Assembly: GCA_012519905.1 (NCBI GenBank)
Contig: JAAYPG010000052.1
Coordinates: 1 to 40,537, forward strand
DNA: 40,537 nt
Direction: 5' to 3'
Origin: Clostridiales bacterium
GTDB taxonomy: Bacteria; Bacillota; Clostridia; Lachnospirales; Lachnospiraceae
Every line of letters begins with the position of its first letter. The stretch's first letter is position 1. Both the position numbers and the translations under genes were made by a program. Below, piece after piece: positions 1 through 8,935 of the stretch. The notes beneath the pieces were generated by a model, which saw only the letters and a list, made by a program, of their open reading frames with translations, was not told where the DNA came from and made no database searches.

Positions 1-1378
1 CATACACATCCCAGATAAATAGAGGTCCCATATCAAGGCCACCGATGAATTGTGAATAATCGTTATTCTCAACAGCTTCATCAAACATCATTGTAAGTGT
101 TTCATCTACAGCTCTCTCATCACGGAACTTAGTATAATAACTATCTTTCCATGCATCTGAATCTTCATATCCAGGAACTGGATCTGTCCATAGGTTATAA
201 GCGAAAGCAATTTTTTCTGCTGTTTCTTTATCATAACTTGAAGGAATTACACCAACGTTGTCAGAGAAGTAAGCTGCATATTTATTGCCACCCTTAGGTC
301 CCTTAGGGAATAATACAAATCCAAAATCGTCTTCCATGGATGCTAAAGCTTGACCAGAGTTATACTCCTCAGCTACTCTTATAGCAACCTTACCATCATT
401 AAATGCAGGTCCAAACCAATCCCAGTTTGAATCTGGAGGTGCTGGCATCTCATAGCCTTTTTCGATCAAGCCAACAGCCCACTGAATTGCCTCAAGGAAG
501 TTAGGATCTGTAATTCCGCTATAGTATTTGCCATCAGCGTCTTTACCAACATATCTTGCATCATTAGAAGTTATAGCACCTCTAAATAGGTCTACTGAGA
601 AGCTTACTGTAGCATATTGATCAGTGATACCATCGCTATTAGTATCTCTGGTTAAAGTGTTACATACGTCTTCAAATGCTTCCCATGTCCACTCACCACT
701 TGCCTGTAAGTTATATAGGTGATCAGGATCTAAACCAGCTTCCTGGAATAATCTCTTGTTCCAGAATACACCAAGCTTAGGCTCAGGTTTTCCAGCATTC
801 ATACCATATATGGAATCTCCATATGTAGTTGCTTCTGTAACGTTCTTAATCCATTTGCTCTCTGAAAAATCTAAGCTATCAAGAGTTGCTAAGTCATATA
901 CAAGACCGTTAGCTATAGGAGCTACTGCCCAACCTGGAGCAAGTAAGAAAATCTGAGCAGCAGGATCTTCTGCTACTGTTGAAGTAGTGAATAATTCTTG
1001 CATGCCGCCCCAGTCAGTAATTGCCACTTGCTTCATTGTGAAATTGTATTTCTCTTGAATCATTTCACGGTACTCCTGCTGTGCTTCCTGGAAAGCATTA
1101 GTAGGAGCGGGAGTTTCTTGTGGTGACCACCAGTCACCAATGATGATTTCCATGCCACCAAGATCTACTGTAGGCTCTTCTTCTACAGGATCTTCTTCTA
1201 CTGGCTCATCTTCAACAACATCCTGCTTGTCATCATCTTTAACATCTTCTACAACAGGATTGTCAACTTCGTTGCCCTTACCCTCATCGTCGTCTTTCTT
1301 TCCGCATGCAGCAAGCATAGTAAAGCTTAAAGCTAATACAGAAAGAAGTACAAGCAACGTTTTAATATTTCTTTTCAT
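1..1378 (-). CDS. Carbohydrate ABC transporter substrate-binding lipoprotein (3' end cut by window)
   Basis: Extracellular solute-binding protein of a CUT1-type sugar importer, expected to be tethered to the outer face of the membrane. The N-terminus is a lipoprotein signal with lipobox LAAC, Cys at residue 25. A strikingly acidic linker of about 45 residues follows, rich in Asp/Glu. The mature domain starts near 'MEIIIGDWWSP' and carries typical binding-protein segments such as 'LGVFWNKRLFQEAGLD' and 'WTWEAFEDVCNTL'. The frame is open to base 2 (459 codons, no stop), so the C-terminus lies outside the window and the ORF track missed it. The ATG at 1378 is preceded by AGGAGG. It is the last visible gene of the operon, behind a second permease pair, which suggests it serves those permeases. 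The sugar is unknown. Confidence 0.93.
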   Translation of the reverse strand, partial: MKRNIKTLLVLLSVLALSFTMLAACGKKDDDEGKGNEVDNPVVEDVKDDDKQDVVEDEPVEEDPVEEEPTVDLGGMEIIIGDWWSPQETPAPTNAFQEAQQEYREMIQEKYNFTMKQVAITDWGGMQELFTTSTVAEDPAAQIFLLAPGWAVAPIANGLVYDLATLDSLDFSESKWIKNVTEATTYGDSIYGMNAGKPEPKLGVFWNKRLFQEAGLDPDHLYNLQASGEWTWEAFEDVCNTLTRDTNSDGITDQYATVSFSVDLFRGAITSNDARYVGKDADGKYYSGITDPNFLEAIQWAVGLIEKGYEMPAPPDSNWDWFGPAFNDGKVAIRVAEEYNSGQALASMEDDFGFVLFPKGPKGGNKYAAYFSDNVGVIPSSYDKETAEKIAFAYNLWTDPVPGYEDSDAWKDSYYTKFRDERAVDETLTMMFDEAVENNDYSQFIGGLDMGPLFIWDVY

Positions 1379-1407
1379 ATCCTTTCCTCCTATTTCTTAA
1401 TATTATT

Positions 1408-1435
1408 TATAGTAAAGTGTATAACACTTTCTATA
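1408..1435 (-). other. Intercistronic hairpin between permease and binding-protein gene
   Basis: The gap between the permease stop and the binding-protein start contains a 7-bp perfect stem (AAAGTGT / ACACTTT, loop TAT). It is extended by 5 more pairs (TATAG / CTATA) across one bulged A. No T-run follows, so it does not look like an intrinsic terminator. By analogy with other sugar-transport operons it could mark a processing or mRNA-stabilising site that raises binding-protein dose. That role is inference. Confidence 0.55.
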
Positions 1436-1440
1436 CATGA

Positions 1441-2439
1441 TTACATTTTGATACCTGTCTGGCTTAAGCTTTCTACAAAAGCCCTCTGAGATACTATGTA
1501 TATAAGTAATAAAGGTATTATGGCCATGATCATACCTGTTGATATCATCATCTGCCCATAAGCAATGGATGCCCTAACTCCGCCTCCAATACCATTGAGA
1601 TAATCACCTAGTAACTGCGATATAGCAGTTAGCTTTCTAGATAGAAGTGATATATCACCTAAGAACATAGTTGAGAAAAACGAGTCTGTCCACTGCCACA
1701 CAAAGGCAAATAGAAAACAGGATGTAATTATGGGCTTGGCATCAGGTAACATTATTCTTATAAATGTAGCAAAGTTTCCACAGCCATCTACATAAGCCGC
1801 CTCTTCTAATTCCTTAGGTACTCCTCTATAATACTGCCTTATCAAGAAGATGTATAAACCACCTTTTAAGCCCATCGAGGTAAGACTCATAAACATATAT
1901 GGTAAAGGAGATTTTAGAAGGTTTATGGTTTGCCCCGTAAAGAACTCAACAATTCCAAATATATCAAAAAATCTAAAGTTCAAATATAAAGATGAAAGAA
2001 TTGTCTGTGGTGGCACAAGGATAACTAATATCACACAAGCGAACCAAAATTTCTTTAAGGGGAAGTTGAATCTGGCAAAGCCATATCCAACAACCGTAGC
2101 CGATGCAACCTGCAAAACACTTATAATTACTGAAAAAATCAGTGAATTGCGTAAGGATTTCCAATAATCTATAAGGTAACTAACCAATTTATAGTTCTCT
2201 GTTGTAAAATTTCTAGGTACAACTATAATTGTTGGGTCATACAAATCCTTCTCTAACATAAAGCTCATAGATACCTTATTTAGTAGCGGTTGTATTATTA
2301 GAAAACATACACCGAATAGCAATGCAGCTCTCAGAAAAGAATATATTTTACTGGTTATAGTTTTCTTTAGTAAATAGCCTCCTGATTGCTTATTCCTATA
2401 GATAGCCAATTTCCACTTATCTCGAATTCGTTTATTCAT
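1441..2439 (-). CDS. Carbohydrate ABC transporter permease, MalG-like
   Basis: Inner-membrane permease subunit of a CUT1 sugar importer, about six membrane segments, with the cytoplasmic EAA loop that docks the ATPase ('EEAAYVDGCGNFATFIRIML'). The C-terminal 'VESLSQTGIKM' is typical of MalG-type subunits. The track ORF begins at 2481, but the ATG at 2439 is preferred: it has an AAGGTGGG ribosome site at normal spacing and gives 332 aa. This start overlaps the stop of the upstream permease gene by 8 nt (ATGAATAA), implying translational coupling. It pairs with the MalF-like permease just upstream. The residues before the first membrane span are basic and slightly longer than usual. Confidence 0.93.
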   Translation of the reverse strand: MNKRIRDKWKLAIYRNKQSGGYLLKKTITSKIYSFLRAALLFGVCFLIIQPLLNKVSMSFMLEKDLYDPTIIVVPRNFTTENYKLVSYLIDYWKSLRNSLIFSVIISVLQVASATVVGYGFARFNFPLKKFWFACVILVILVPPQTILSSLYLNFRFFDIFGIVEFFTGQTINLLKSPLPYMFMSLTSMGLKGGLYIFLIRQYYRGVPKELEEAAYVDGCGNFATFIRIMLPDAKPIITSCFLFAFVWQWTDSFFSTMFLGDISLLSRKLTAISQLLGDYLNGIGGGVRASIAYGQMMISTGMIMAIIPLLLIYIVSQRAFVESLSQTGIKM

Positions 2440-3337
2440 AATAATACACCCACCTTGAAGTAATTGCAGAGAACACAGCAATAATCACTATAACAGCTAG
2501 GAAATAAACCCATGCCATGGCTGAACTAAAGCCATAATCCAATCTTATCATGTTTGTACGAATCTTTTCCATAACCTCACTATCGGTTCTCATAAAGAAG
2601 TCAATTATCGTGTAAATTACATTTACTAAAATAACTGAACTAACCATTGGTAATGTAATCTTCCAGAAGCTCTCCCATGCTGAACAGCCTTCTATCTTTG
2701 CTGCTTCGTACATGCTCTTTGGTATAGACTGAAGTCCGGATAGGAAAATAATTATCTGAATACCTGATGATAATACAACTTCGTACACGGAGTTTAGAAC
2801 CTCATATACAGTCTCTAAAAACCTTGAACTCATTCCGCTATTGGATAAGATTTCTTGTAAACTGGCAGTAATATCTACAACATTGGAGTTCTCTTGAATA
2901 TAGCTCTTCATTCCATCTAGCATACTATTGTTAAACTCAAGCCCTACTAGAACACCTGATGAAAGTATTACCGGTAGAAAAAACACAGCTCGAACTAGTC
3001 CTCTTCCCTTAAACTTTTGATTTAAAAGCAAGGCCATTATGAAACTAACAATTAGAACTGCAGGAACATTGATTGCCATTCTAGAAATCTCTTCTGTCAT
3101 CATTCTGTTAAACTCTGGATCCTCAGTAAATGCTCTAATAAAATTTCTAAAGCCTATATTCTCCAGTACAAAACCTTTATTACCAGTGGATATAATTACA
3201 TTGCTGAAGCTCATCCGAAATGATTCCAGGAGGGGAACAGCCATAAATGAGATAAAACCTATTATAAAAGGAAGTATATACAAATATCCAACTATCGCTC
3301 TCTTTTTTCGCAGGTTTTTCTGCTTATTCTTAGCCAT
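2432..3337 (-). CDS. Sugar ABC transporter permease, MalF-like
   Basis: First permease of the distal pair, 301 aa. A basic N-terminus 'MAKNKQKNLRKKRAI' leads into the first membrane span. The EAA loop is clear ('YEAAKIEGCSAWESFWKITL'). The periplasmic-side stretch around residues 140-185 is unusually polar for a permease ('MKSYIQENSNVVDITASLQE'). The start lies 2 nt after the stop of the DUF5696-like gene. Its Shine-Dalgarno AGGAGG is the last two codons (Arg-Arg) of that gene, so translation is probably coupled. With the downstream MalG-like permease and lipoprotein it makes a complete importer apart from the ATPase. Confidence 0.92.
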   Translation of the reverse strand: MAKNKQKNLRKKRAIVGYLYILPFIIGFISFMAVPLLESFRMSFSNVIISTGNKGFVLENIGFRNFIRAFTEDPEFNRMMTEEISRMAINVPAVLIVSFIMALLLNQKFKGRGLVRAVFFLPVILSSGVLVGLEFNNSMLDGMKSYIQENSNVVDITASLQEILSNSGMSSRFLETVYEVLNSVYEVVLSSGIQIIIFLSGLQSIPKSMYEAAKIEGCSAWESFWKITLPMVSSVILVNVIYTIIDFFMRTDSEVMEKIRTNMIRLDYGFSSAMAWVYFLAVIVIIAVFSAITSRWVYYYE

Positions 3338-3339
3338 TT

Positions 3340-5862
3340 TTACCTCCTTTCCACTAGATAATCATTGGCAGGAATAGTTATATCGCCAGTGATAAAGTCA
3401 AAGTTATTATAATTAACAAATACTTTGGTTCCATCTTCATAAGTAGACACCACAACACCCTTATCAATAATCTCATGGTCTATCAGGTACTGATCAAATG
3501 TATGTCCTAACTCATTCTCGTATCTACTATAAATATTATAAGCCTCTTCTTTCCACAGGTTATAATCTGTACCAAAAAAGTATGTGTAGTTAGAATTCTG
3601 CAGATAACTTGTCGGCTTATTCATAAAGACAAATGATAATCCGGCTCCGTTTTCTGCACTTCTTAGTATCTCAGCTTGAAAATCTCCTGATAAATTAATT
3701 GGATTACCTGAGTAATTTACTAAGCCGTGTATAGCCATGGTATAGAATGGTACTGAATGATCGATAATATGATACTCTCTTCCTTTCAGCTCCAAACCTA
3801 CCACAAAATCCACATAAGGAAGTACATAATCATTTCCATGATTCACAACCACACCCGCACCGGAGGAATTTATGTCATTTAGTTTATCCTGCTGCATCTT
3901 AAGAACTTCACTTCTTGTGATAAGATTCTTTTGATAATAATCTGCAGCTAACAGATATCCTATATCAGAAAATGCGACTCCAGCTGCTGAGTATTTATTG
4001 GCATAGTCGGTTAGATTTTGCATGTACTGGATAGTTAATTGTGGCTTTAGCAGATAGAAATGGTCCTTCCAATCCTCTATACCGTAGTATATAGGTGAAA
4101 AGTTATAAAGCTTAATAACTTCTCTACTGCTATATCTTGCACTATCTCTTTTGATTATAAATCCGTCAAACATATTACTATCATGAGCATGCATTACGAC
4201 ACCTTCTAGATATAAAGGTATACCAAGCTCATTGCTACGATCAATAAATTTATGTAATTTCTTTTTGCTACCTAGCTCAGAAACTGTTTTTACTTTGTTT
4301 AGAACCTGCTGCTTAACACCCTTATTCATCCAACCACTGTATCTTATAGAAAGATTTTCATAGCCTTTTTCACTTAATTCAGTAATAATATTATAGGCAT
4401 CATCATAGGTTGTAAGTGGAGTTGGTACTGATACAGGCATTCCAAAGCGTTGTTTTACTTGGTCAACAGCACCTATAAAGGTAATATTTATCGGTGTGCT
4501 CTTATCATCATTTTTAGTCAGATTAGCATTTTTTATAAGATAATCTCTGTAGGAGCTAGCCATATCGGTATAGCTTGAACTTTCTAGAAATCTATAACGC
4601 TGCTTTAGCACTCCTTCTGGCTTCTTAGCTTCATAAACCATAACTGATTTATCTGTTTTTGCTGATACCTGAACTGATGCAGAATGCAGTGTTATATAAG
4701 CAGCATGTACATAATTGTAACTATGGGTTCTACCACTTACATCAGCTTCTATAGATGCAACTGCCTTACCATCCTCTAATATACATATAAGGGAATTGTC
4801 GTTCTTAGATATCCCAAAGACTGGGTAGGCCGCTCTACTTTCATCTATTACTGCATCTCTCTTAAGTCCACCGTCCCAACCATACATTTCAGTATAATAG
4901 GGAATCTGTTTGTTCTTACCATTATTAAAATTAATTATTCCACCATTACCATCAGGAACTAAAGCAAAACCTTCATCCTCTGTATTTCCAGCGCCAAGAT
5001 AAGGTAATAACTTAACCTTAGTTAGGGGATAGAGGCTTTTCCACTGCATATCCTCGAAAGGAACTTCAACTACAAGCTCTCCGTCCTCTAATCTATATAC
5101 GACTGACACATTGAAGTATGGTTTTTCAGCCGCCTTACCTTGCTCATATCTTGCTTTATCTTCCTCTAGATCCTCAAGTGTATATCCTACATCAGCGAAT
5201 ATACCTTCTATTCTTCTTTTAAGATAATCCTGAGCCCCTTCTCTCAGCTCATAAACAGGCTCATCTACAAGATCAGGATATTTTTCAATTAATTCATTCT
5301 TATTATCCGTCGGTCTTAGCTTATTCAGGTCTATCTTTCGGTAATAATCAACTACAGATCTTCTCTGCTTGTTCTCCATTCTATCCAAGAATATATTCAT
5401 TCTAGATTCTGGTATAGCATTTGGAATGTTAAAAGTCTTCTCAACATCTCCTATTGTATAGTTTACTTTAATTGAATCCTCATTCTGTTCAACTGTATAT
5501 ATGTTTTTTGATATACTATACTCAAAATTATTATATAGTGTTGTCATACCAGCTTCATTTGAGAACTCAATTAGCATCGTAGACTGTAGATACTTTTTAC
5601 TTTCTGGATCTGCATAAGGATCATTAGCAGCATCTATCGGATTAGAATACCATGTTGAATTATTTGCTTTATTTAAGACTTCAAAATATGTTGTACTTGG
5701 ATCTAAAGTGAATTTTAGCTTTTCATCCTCTAAGACAAAGGCTTCATCACTTTCTTCATAAGCATAAGTTGCTATAATCTCTTCCTGTTCCTCTTCTTTC
5801 TTACAGGCTGCTAAAAGCAGAACCATTAAGAGGAATAGGCTTAATTTTTTTATTTTAATCAT
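3340..5862 (-). CDS. DUF5696-like surface lipoprotein
   Basis: About 840 aa. A lipoprotein signal with lipobox LLAAC (Cys 20 counted from the ATG) is followed by a Glu-rich segment, then a large extracytoplasmic region. I recognise it, with moderate certainty, as the DUF5696 family found next to sugar ABC transporters in Paenibacillus and Clostridia; its function is not established. The C-terminal two thirds have the rhythm of a TIM-barrel glycosidase ('GIPLYLEGVVMHAHDSNMF', 'GVAFSDIGYLLAADYY'), so a role in carbohydrate processing is inferred. The track start at 5865 is a GTG; the next codon, ATG at 5862, lies 7 nt from GGAGG and is preferred. The gene sits between YIP1 and the second permease pair. 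Confidence 0.8.
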   Translation of the reverse strand: MIKIKKLSLFLLMVLLLAACKKEEEQEEIIATYAYEESDEAFVLEDEKLKFTLDPSTTYFEVLNKANNSTWYSNPIDAANDPYADPESKKYLQSTMLIEFSNEAGMTTLYNNFEYSISKNIYTVEQNEDSIKVNYTIGDVEKTFNIPNAIPESRMNIFLDRMENKQRRSVVDYYRKIDLNKLRPTDNKNELIEKYPDLVDEPVYELREGAQDYLKRRIEGIFADVGYTLEDLEEDKARYEQGKAAEKPYFNVSVVYRLEDGELVVEVPFEDMQWKSLYPLTKVKLLPYLGAGNTEDEGFALVPDGNGGIINFNNGKNKQIPYYTEMYGWDGGLKRDAVIDESRAAYPVFGISKNDNSLICILEDGKAVASIEADVSGRTHSYNYVHAAYITLHSASVQVSAKTDKSVMVYEAKKPEGVLKQRYRFLESSSYTDMASSYRDYLIKNANLTKNDDKSTPINITFIGAVDQVKQRFGMPVSVPTPLTTYDDAYNIITELSEKGYENLSIRYSGWMNKGVKQQVLNKVKTVSELGSKKKLHKFIDRSNELGIPLYLEGVVMHAHDSNMFDGFIIKRDSARYSSREVIKLYNFSPIYYGIEDWKDHFYLLKPQLTIQYMQNLTDYANKYSAAGVAFSDIGYLLAADYYQKNLITRSEVLKMQQDKLNDINSSGAGVVVNHGNDYVLPYVDFVVGLELKGREYHIIDHSVPFYTMAIHGLVNYSGNPINLSGDFQAEILRSAENGAGLSFVFMNKPTSYLQNSNYTYFFGTDYNLWKEEAYNIYSRYENELGHTFDQYLIDHEIIDKGVVVSTYEDGTKVFVNYNNFDFITGDITIPANDYLVERR

Positions 5863-5877
5863 CACTAATCCTCCTTA

Positions 5878-6555
5878 TTAGTAGAAGCGGAAACTTATTT
5901 CTTTGTACAACGATACAAAATATGCTATAGCATCAGATATTAGGGTGAAGAATAGAAGTAACATAAATATAATCACCATCATACCTACTATCGTTGCAAA
6001 CAAGGTTACTAAAGCTTTACTTAATGTATAGTCATGTATCATCATAACCGCACTAATAATTAGGGCTCCGCACCAAATATATGAAAAGTAATATAGAAAA
6101 CCGTAAAATGCACCTTCTTCAACAGTTATTACATTACTGATAAATATCATTGGTAGCTGTAAAAGAACATATGGAGTCAATGAATATCCAATGGCCATAT
6201 ATATGTCCTTCATTGTACCCTTACCATCAAACAAAGTGGTAAGTCCCCAGTTAGCTATACAACCTATAATAATAGGAGCTAAAAATCCTAGGATTATCTC
6301 TATTAAGTTCACAAATTCCCATATAACATTAACAAACAGGAAGCTAGAAAATTGTAATCTTAGTATATTAGTGAGTAAGGCAGCCACTATTATTACATTG
6401 GCAGCTCCTACTGATCCTCGCTTCTCATGAGTTAAATCCCAGAATCCATCCATTGGATGGGTAATCACATATAAGGAGTAACGAAGAGTGGTACCTAAGT
6501 GTCGCAATTTATTAAGCCTATTCTCAGAAATCCACTTCGATGATTTCACTTTCAT
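5878..6555 (-). CDS. YIP1 family membrane protein
   Basis: A 225-aa polytopic membrane protein with about five hydrophobic spans. The pre-membrane motif 'HPMDGFWDLTHEKRGSV' is typical of bacterial Yip1-domain proteins (a Pfam clan better known from eukaryotic Rab-interacting proteins; the bacterial role is unknown). Its ATG overlaps the TGA of the NHL/TPR gene by 4 nt (ATGA), so the two are probably translated together. The last residues, 'SLYKEISFRFY', are probably cytoplasmic. In this operon it may assemble or anchor the NHL and DUF5696-like proteins at the membrane; that is inference from co-location only. Confidence 0.82.
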   Translation of the reverse strand: MKVKSSKWISENRLNKLRHLGTTLRYSLYVITHPMDGFWDLTHEKRGSVGAANVIIVAALLTNILRLQFSSFLFVNVIWEFVNLIEIILGFLAPIIIGCIANWGLTTLFDGKGTMKDIYMAIGYSLTPYVLLQLPMIFISNVITVEEGAFYGFLYYFSYIWCGALIISAVMMIHDYTLSKALVTLFATIVGMMVIIFMLLLFFTLISDAIAYFVSLYKEISFRFY

Positions 6556-8033
6556 TCTACACCCACCTCTCTCCTTATCTTTTTAATCTTACCTATTACA
6601 ATAGGCACTGTAATAATCAAAAAGAATGATGTAAAAATCCATGCTATATTTTCTTCAATCCATTCCTTACGATATAATTGGAAAGCTTTAGAATAGTTCA
6701 TTCTATCTAGAGCAAATTCAAAATATTCCATAGCCTCTTTATATCTTTCCTGTCTTAGTAAAGAACGACCAATACCTATGTAGGCCATATCATAATTACC
6801 ATTAAGCCTTAATACTTCTCTCCAATAATCTGCTGATAAATCATATTGACCTAGGGAGTAAGCCTTAATAGCATCATTAATTAATTTGCCATATTCGGTT
6901 AATGTATAAAATGTTATTCCTAAATTACGTGAATCCAGCACCAGTAAGTCAGTGCCCATATGTTCAAGAGCTGTAGGAAACTGTTGATATCCCAGCTTAT
7001 TACCTAGGCTACCGAAGGCATATAATAAATTACCTTGATCATCATAGCCGAATATCCTACCTCTGGTTCTGTCTATGGCATAATAAATATCATTGTCTAA
7101 TACCGTAATATCAATAAGCCTTGAGCTTCCAGACACACCACCTGCAGTATCCCACCATTGATCTCCTATCGGTGGAAGATATCCATTCTTAACCAATATG
7201 TCTGTACCCATTGAATTTAATTTACGAATGGGCTTTGCCTCATCATTACGCAATTGATACTCCTCAAATATTGCGTTTGTGGCATATAAAAACCCGTCCT
7301 TATCCATAGCTACATTATTATACTCAGTCGGAACAAACTGGGCCATTTGAGATTTTTGCTTTTGGGTGGATAGAAGCTTCCATATATAGTCAGTCAGATT
7401 GAACCTAACCTCACTGGCTCCCATATATCCGATGAACAAGCCATCCCTATCGTACTGCAGATAACCCTTATTGAAGTTTCTAGCAAGTACAAAGCATCTT
7501 CCAGCCTTATCTGCAACTAATTTGGTTGGTAAAAAATCCGCCGCCTTATCAACGGTTTCATCAGTAGGGCGAGTAATTACTTTAATTAACTTATAATCTG
7601 AGCTTAGGTGTAGAACCCTTTGGTTGTTAGTATCTGCAATATATAATTCACCTGTCTCAGTAACGAAGATATCATGTGGTTGTGAAAATGTATTAAGCTC
7701 TACATCTCCGCTAAATTCATAAATTTGATCTATTACTTCAATATTATTATTCCCATCTCTTTCAAGTACTACTATCCTGTGATTTCCTGTATCACATACA
7801 TAGATACGATTATCTCTTACATAGAGTCCTTGGGGATTATTGAAATCACCGATACCAAGCTTTGATCCTGTTACGGTTTCCTGTACACTATAGGCATCTG
7901 GTGATTCTCTTTCTACTTCCCAGTAATCATAAGTGTATGTATAAACCGATCTTTCAGCCTTTACAGTTGCAGACGGAAACAGTATTAAAGCTACGAAAAA
8001 GAAAATAATGGGTATAAACTTTTTTCCTCTCAT
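6552..8033 (-). CDS. Secreted NHL-repeat / TPR protein with C-terminal membrane anchor
   Basis: 493 aa. An N-terminal signal peptide (hydrophobic to about residue 26) is followed by an NHL-type beta-propeller. Repeats are clear at 'NPQGLYVRDNRIYVCDTGNH' and 'QPHDIFVTETGELYIADTNN'. Two TPR-like helix pairs lie near residues 385-450 ('AYIGIGRSLLRQERYKEAME'). A single membrane span at about 465-485 precedes a short basic tail. The topology is therefore extracellular propeller and TPRs anchored at the C-terminus. NHL propellers bind sugars, RNA or proteins, and some are lactonases; no catalytic set is evident here. A GAGGAGG site precedes the ATG. It sits between the proximal permease pair and YIP1, suggesting an accessory scaffold for the transporter. 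Confidence 0.85.
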   Translation of the reverse strand: MRGKKFIPIIFFFVALILFPSATVKAERSVYTYTYDYWEVERESPDAYSVQETVTGSKLGIGDFNNPQGLYVRDNRIYVCDTGNHRIVVLERDGNNNIEVIDQIYEFSGDVELNTFSQPHDIFVTETGELYIADTNNQRVLHLSSDYKLIKVITRPTDETVDKAADFLPTKLVADKAGRCFVLARNFNKGYLQYDRDGLFIGYMGASEVRFNLTDYIWKLLSTQKQKSQMAQFVPTEYNNVAMDKDGFLYATNAIFEEYQLRNDEAKPIRKLNSMGTDILVKNGYLPPIGDQWWDTAGGVSGSSRLIDITVLDNDIYYAIDRTRGRIFGYDDQGNLLYAFGSLGNKLGYQQFPTALEHMGTDLLVLDSRNLGITFYTLTEYGKLINDAIKAYSLGQYDLSADYWREVLRLNGNYDMAYIGIGRSLLRQERYKEAMEYFEFALDRMNYSKAFQLYRKEWIEENIAWIFTSFFLIITVPIVIGKIKKIRREVGVE

Positions 8034-8043
8034 TGTTTCCTCC

Positions 8044-8925
8044 TCAATCTTTTATACCAGAGCTTGCCATAGTCTCTAGAATATTACTTTCTGCTACAAT
8101 AAATACCGTAATCGGAACTATCATCATTACTAAGGATACCGCTGATCCTACTCCTGCTCTAGCTATACCTCCACTAAGTATCTGTTGAAGGGCATAGGGC
8201 AGAGTCTTTAATTCTTCAGAATATATAAAGTTTGATGCCTTTGTATTCCACAAGCCTTGAACAGAGAAAATCATTAGTGTTAGCCAGGCAGGCTTAACTA
8301 CTGGTAAGACGATTCTACTAAATATTCTCCATTCCCTGGCACCGTCTATTTTAGCCGCTTCTATGAGCACATCTGGTATACCCTCCATGTATTGCTTCAT
8401 TAGGAACAATCCCATGGGAGATGCAAAGGCAGGAACAATAATTGCCCAATATGTATCAACCCATCCTATCTTTGACATAATCAAGTAATTGGGTATTGCA
8501 GTTACATAGCCACTAAACATTAATGCTACTACAACTAAGTTAAAGAATGCTCTGCTACCTGGGAAATTGTACTTTGCTAATACATATGCACCCATCGAAG
8601 ATATTATCAAATGCCCTGCAGTACCTACTGCCGTTATAAATACTGTATTAAACAAATACCTTGTAAATGGCACCCATGATTTACCCATTATAACTAGTAA
8701 ATCCTGAAAGTTATCCATGGTTGGGTTTTTAACAAATAGTCTAGGCGGATAGATAAATATCTCATCCAAAGGCTTGAAAGCACTGTTTATAGCATAAACT
8801 AATGGGAAGGCCATAAATACGCCAAAAAATATCAATATGAAATTTACTCCCAAATCTCCCGTTAAGGAGCGGTTTGGTTTACTTCGTCTAATGCGCAACT
8901 TCTTCTTCATCGCTATCTTCTCCAT
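8044..8925 (-). CDS. Carbohydrate ABC transporter permease, MalG-like (proximal pair)
   Basis: 293 aa, about six membrane spans. The EAA loop reads 'LIEAAKIDGAREWRIFSRIV', and the protein ends '...LETMASSGIKD' like other MalG-type subunits. The N-terminus is very basic ('MKKKLRIRRSKPNR'). Two starts are possible. The ATG at 8925 has GAGG at about 9 nt. An internal ATG five codons later has GGAG at 8 nt. I keep the longer form. The gene follows its partner permease by 10 nt, and the pair is encoded right after the 969-aa binding protein, its likely partner. Confidence 0.93.
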   Translation of the reverse strand: MEKIAMKKKLRIRRSKPNRSLTGDLGVNFILIFFGVFMAFPLVYAINSAFKPLDEIFIYPPRLFVKNPTMDNFQDLLVIMGKSWVPFTRYLFNTVFITAVGTAGHLIISSMGAYVLAKYNFPGSRAFFNLVVVALMFSGYVTAIPNYLIMSKIGWVDTYWAIIVPAFASPMGLFLMKQYMEGIPDVLIEAAKIDGAREWRIFSRIVLPVVKPAWLTLMIFSVQGLWNTKASNFIYSEELKTLPYALQQILSGGIARAGVGSAVSLVMMIVPITVFIVAESNILETMASSGIKD

Positions 8926-8935
8926 ATCATCTACC

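Noticed and set aside
1140-1400. Plus-strand Ser/Thr-rich ORF
   Set aside because: It is the antisense reading of the acidic linker and signal peptide of the minus-strand binding protein.
2440-2481. Track start of the first permease at 2481
   Set aside because: It lies within the upstream permease gene with no ribosome site; the ATG at 2439 has one.
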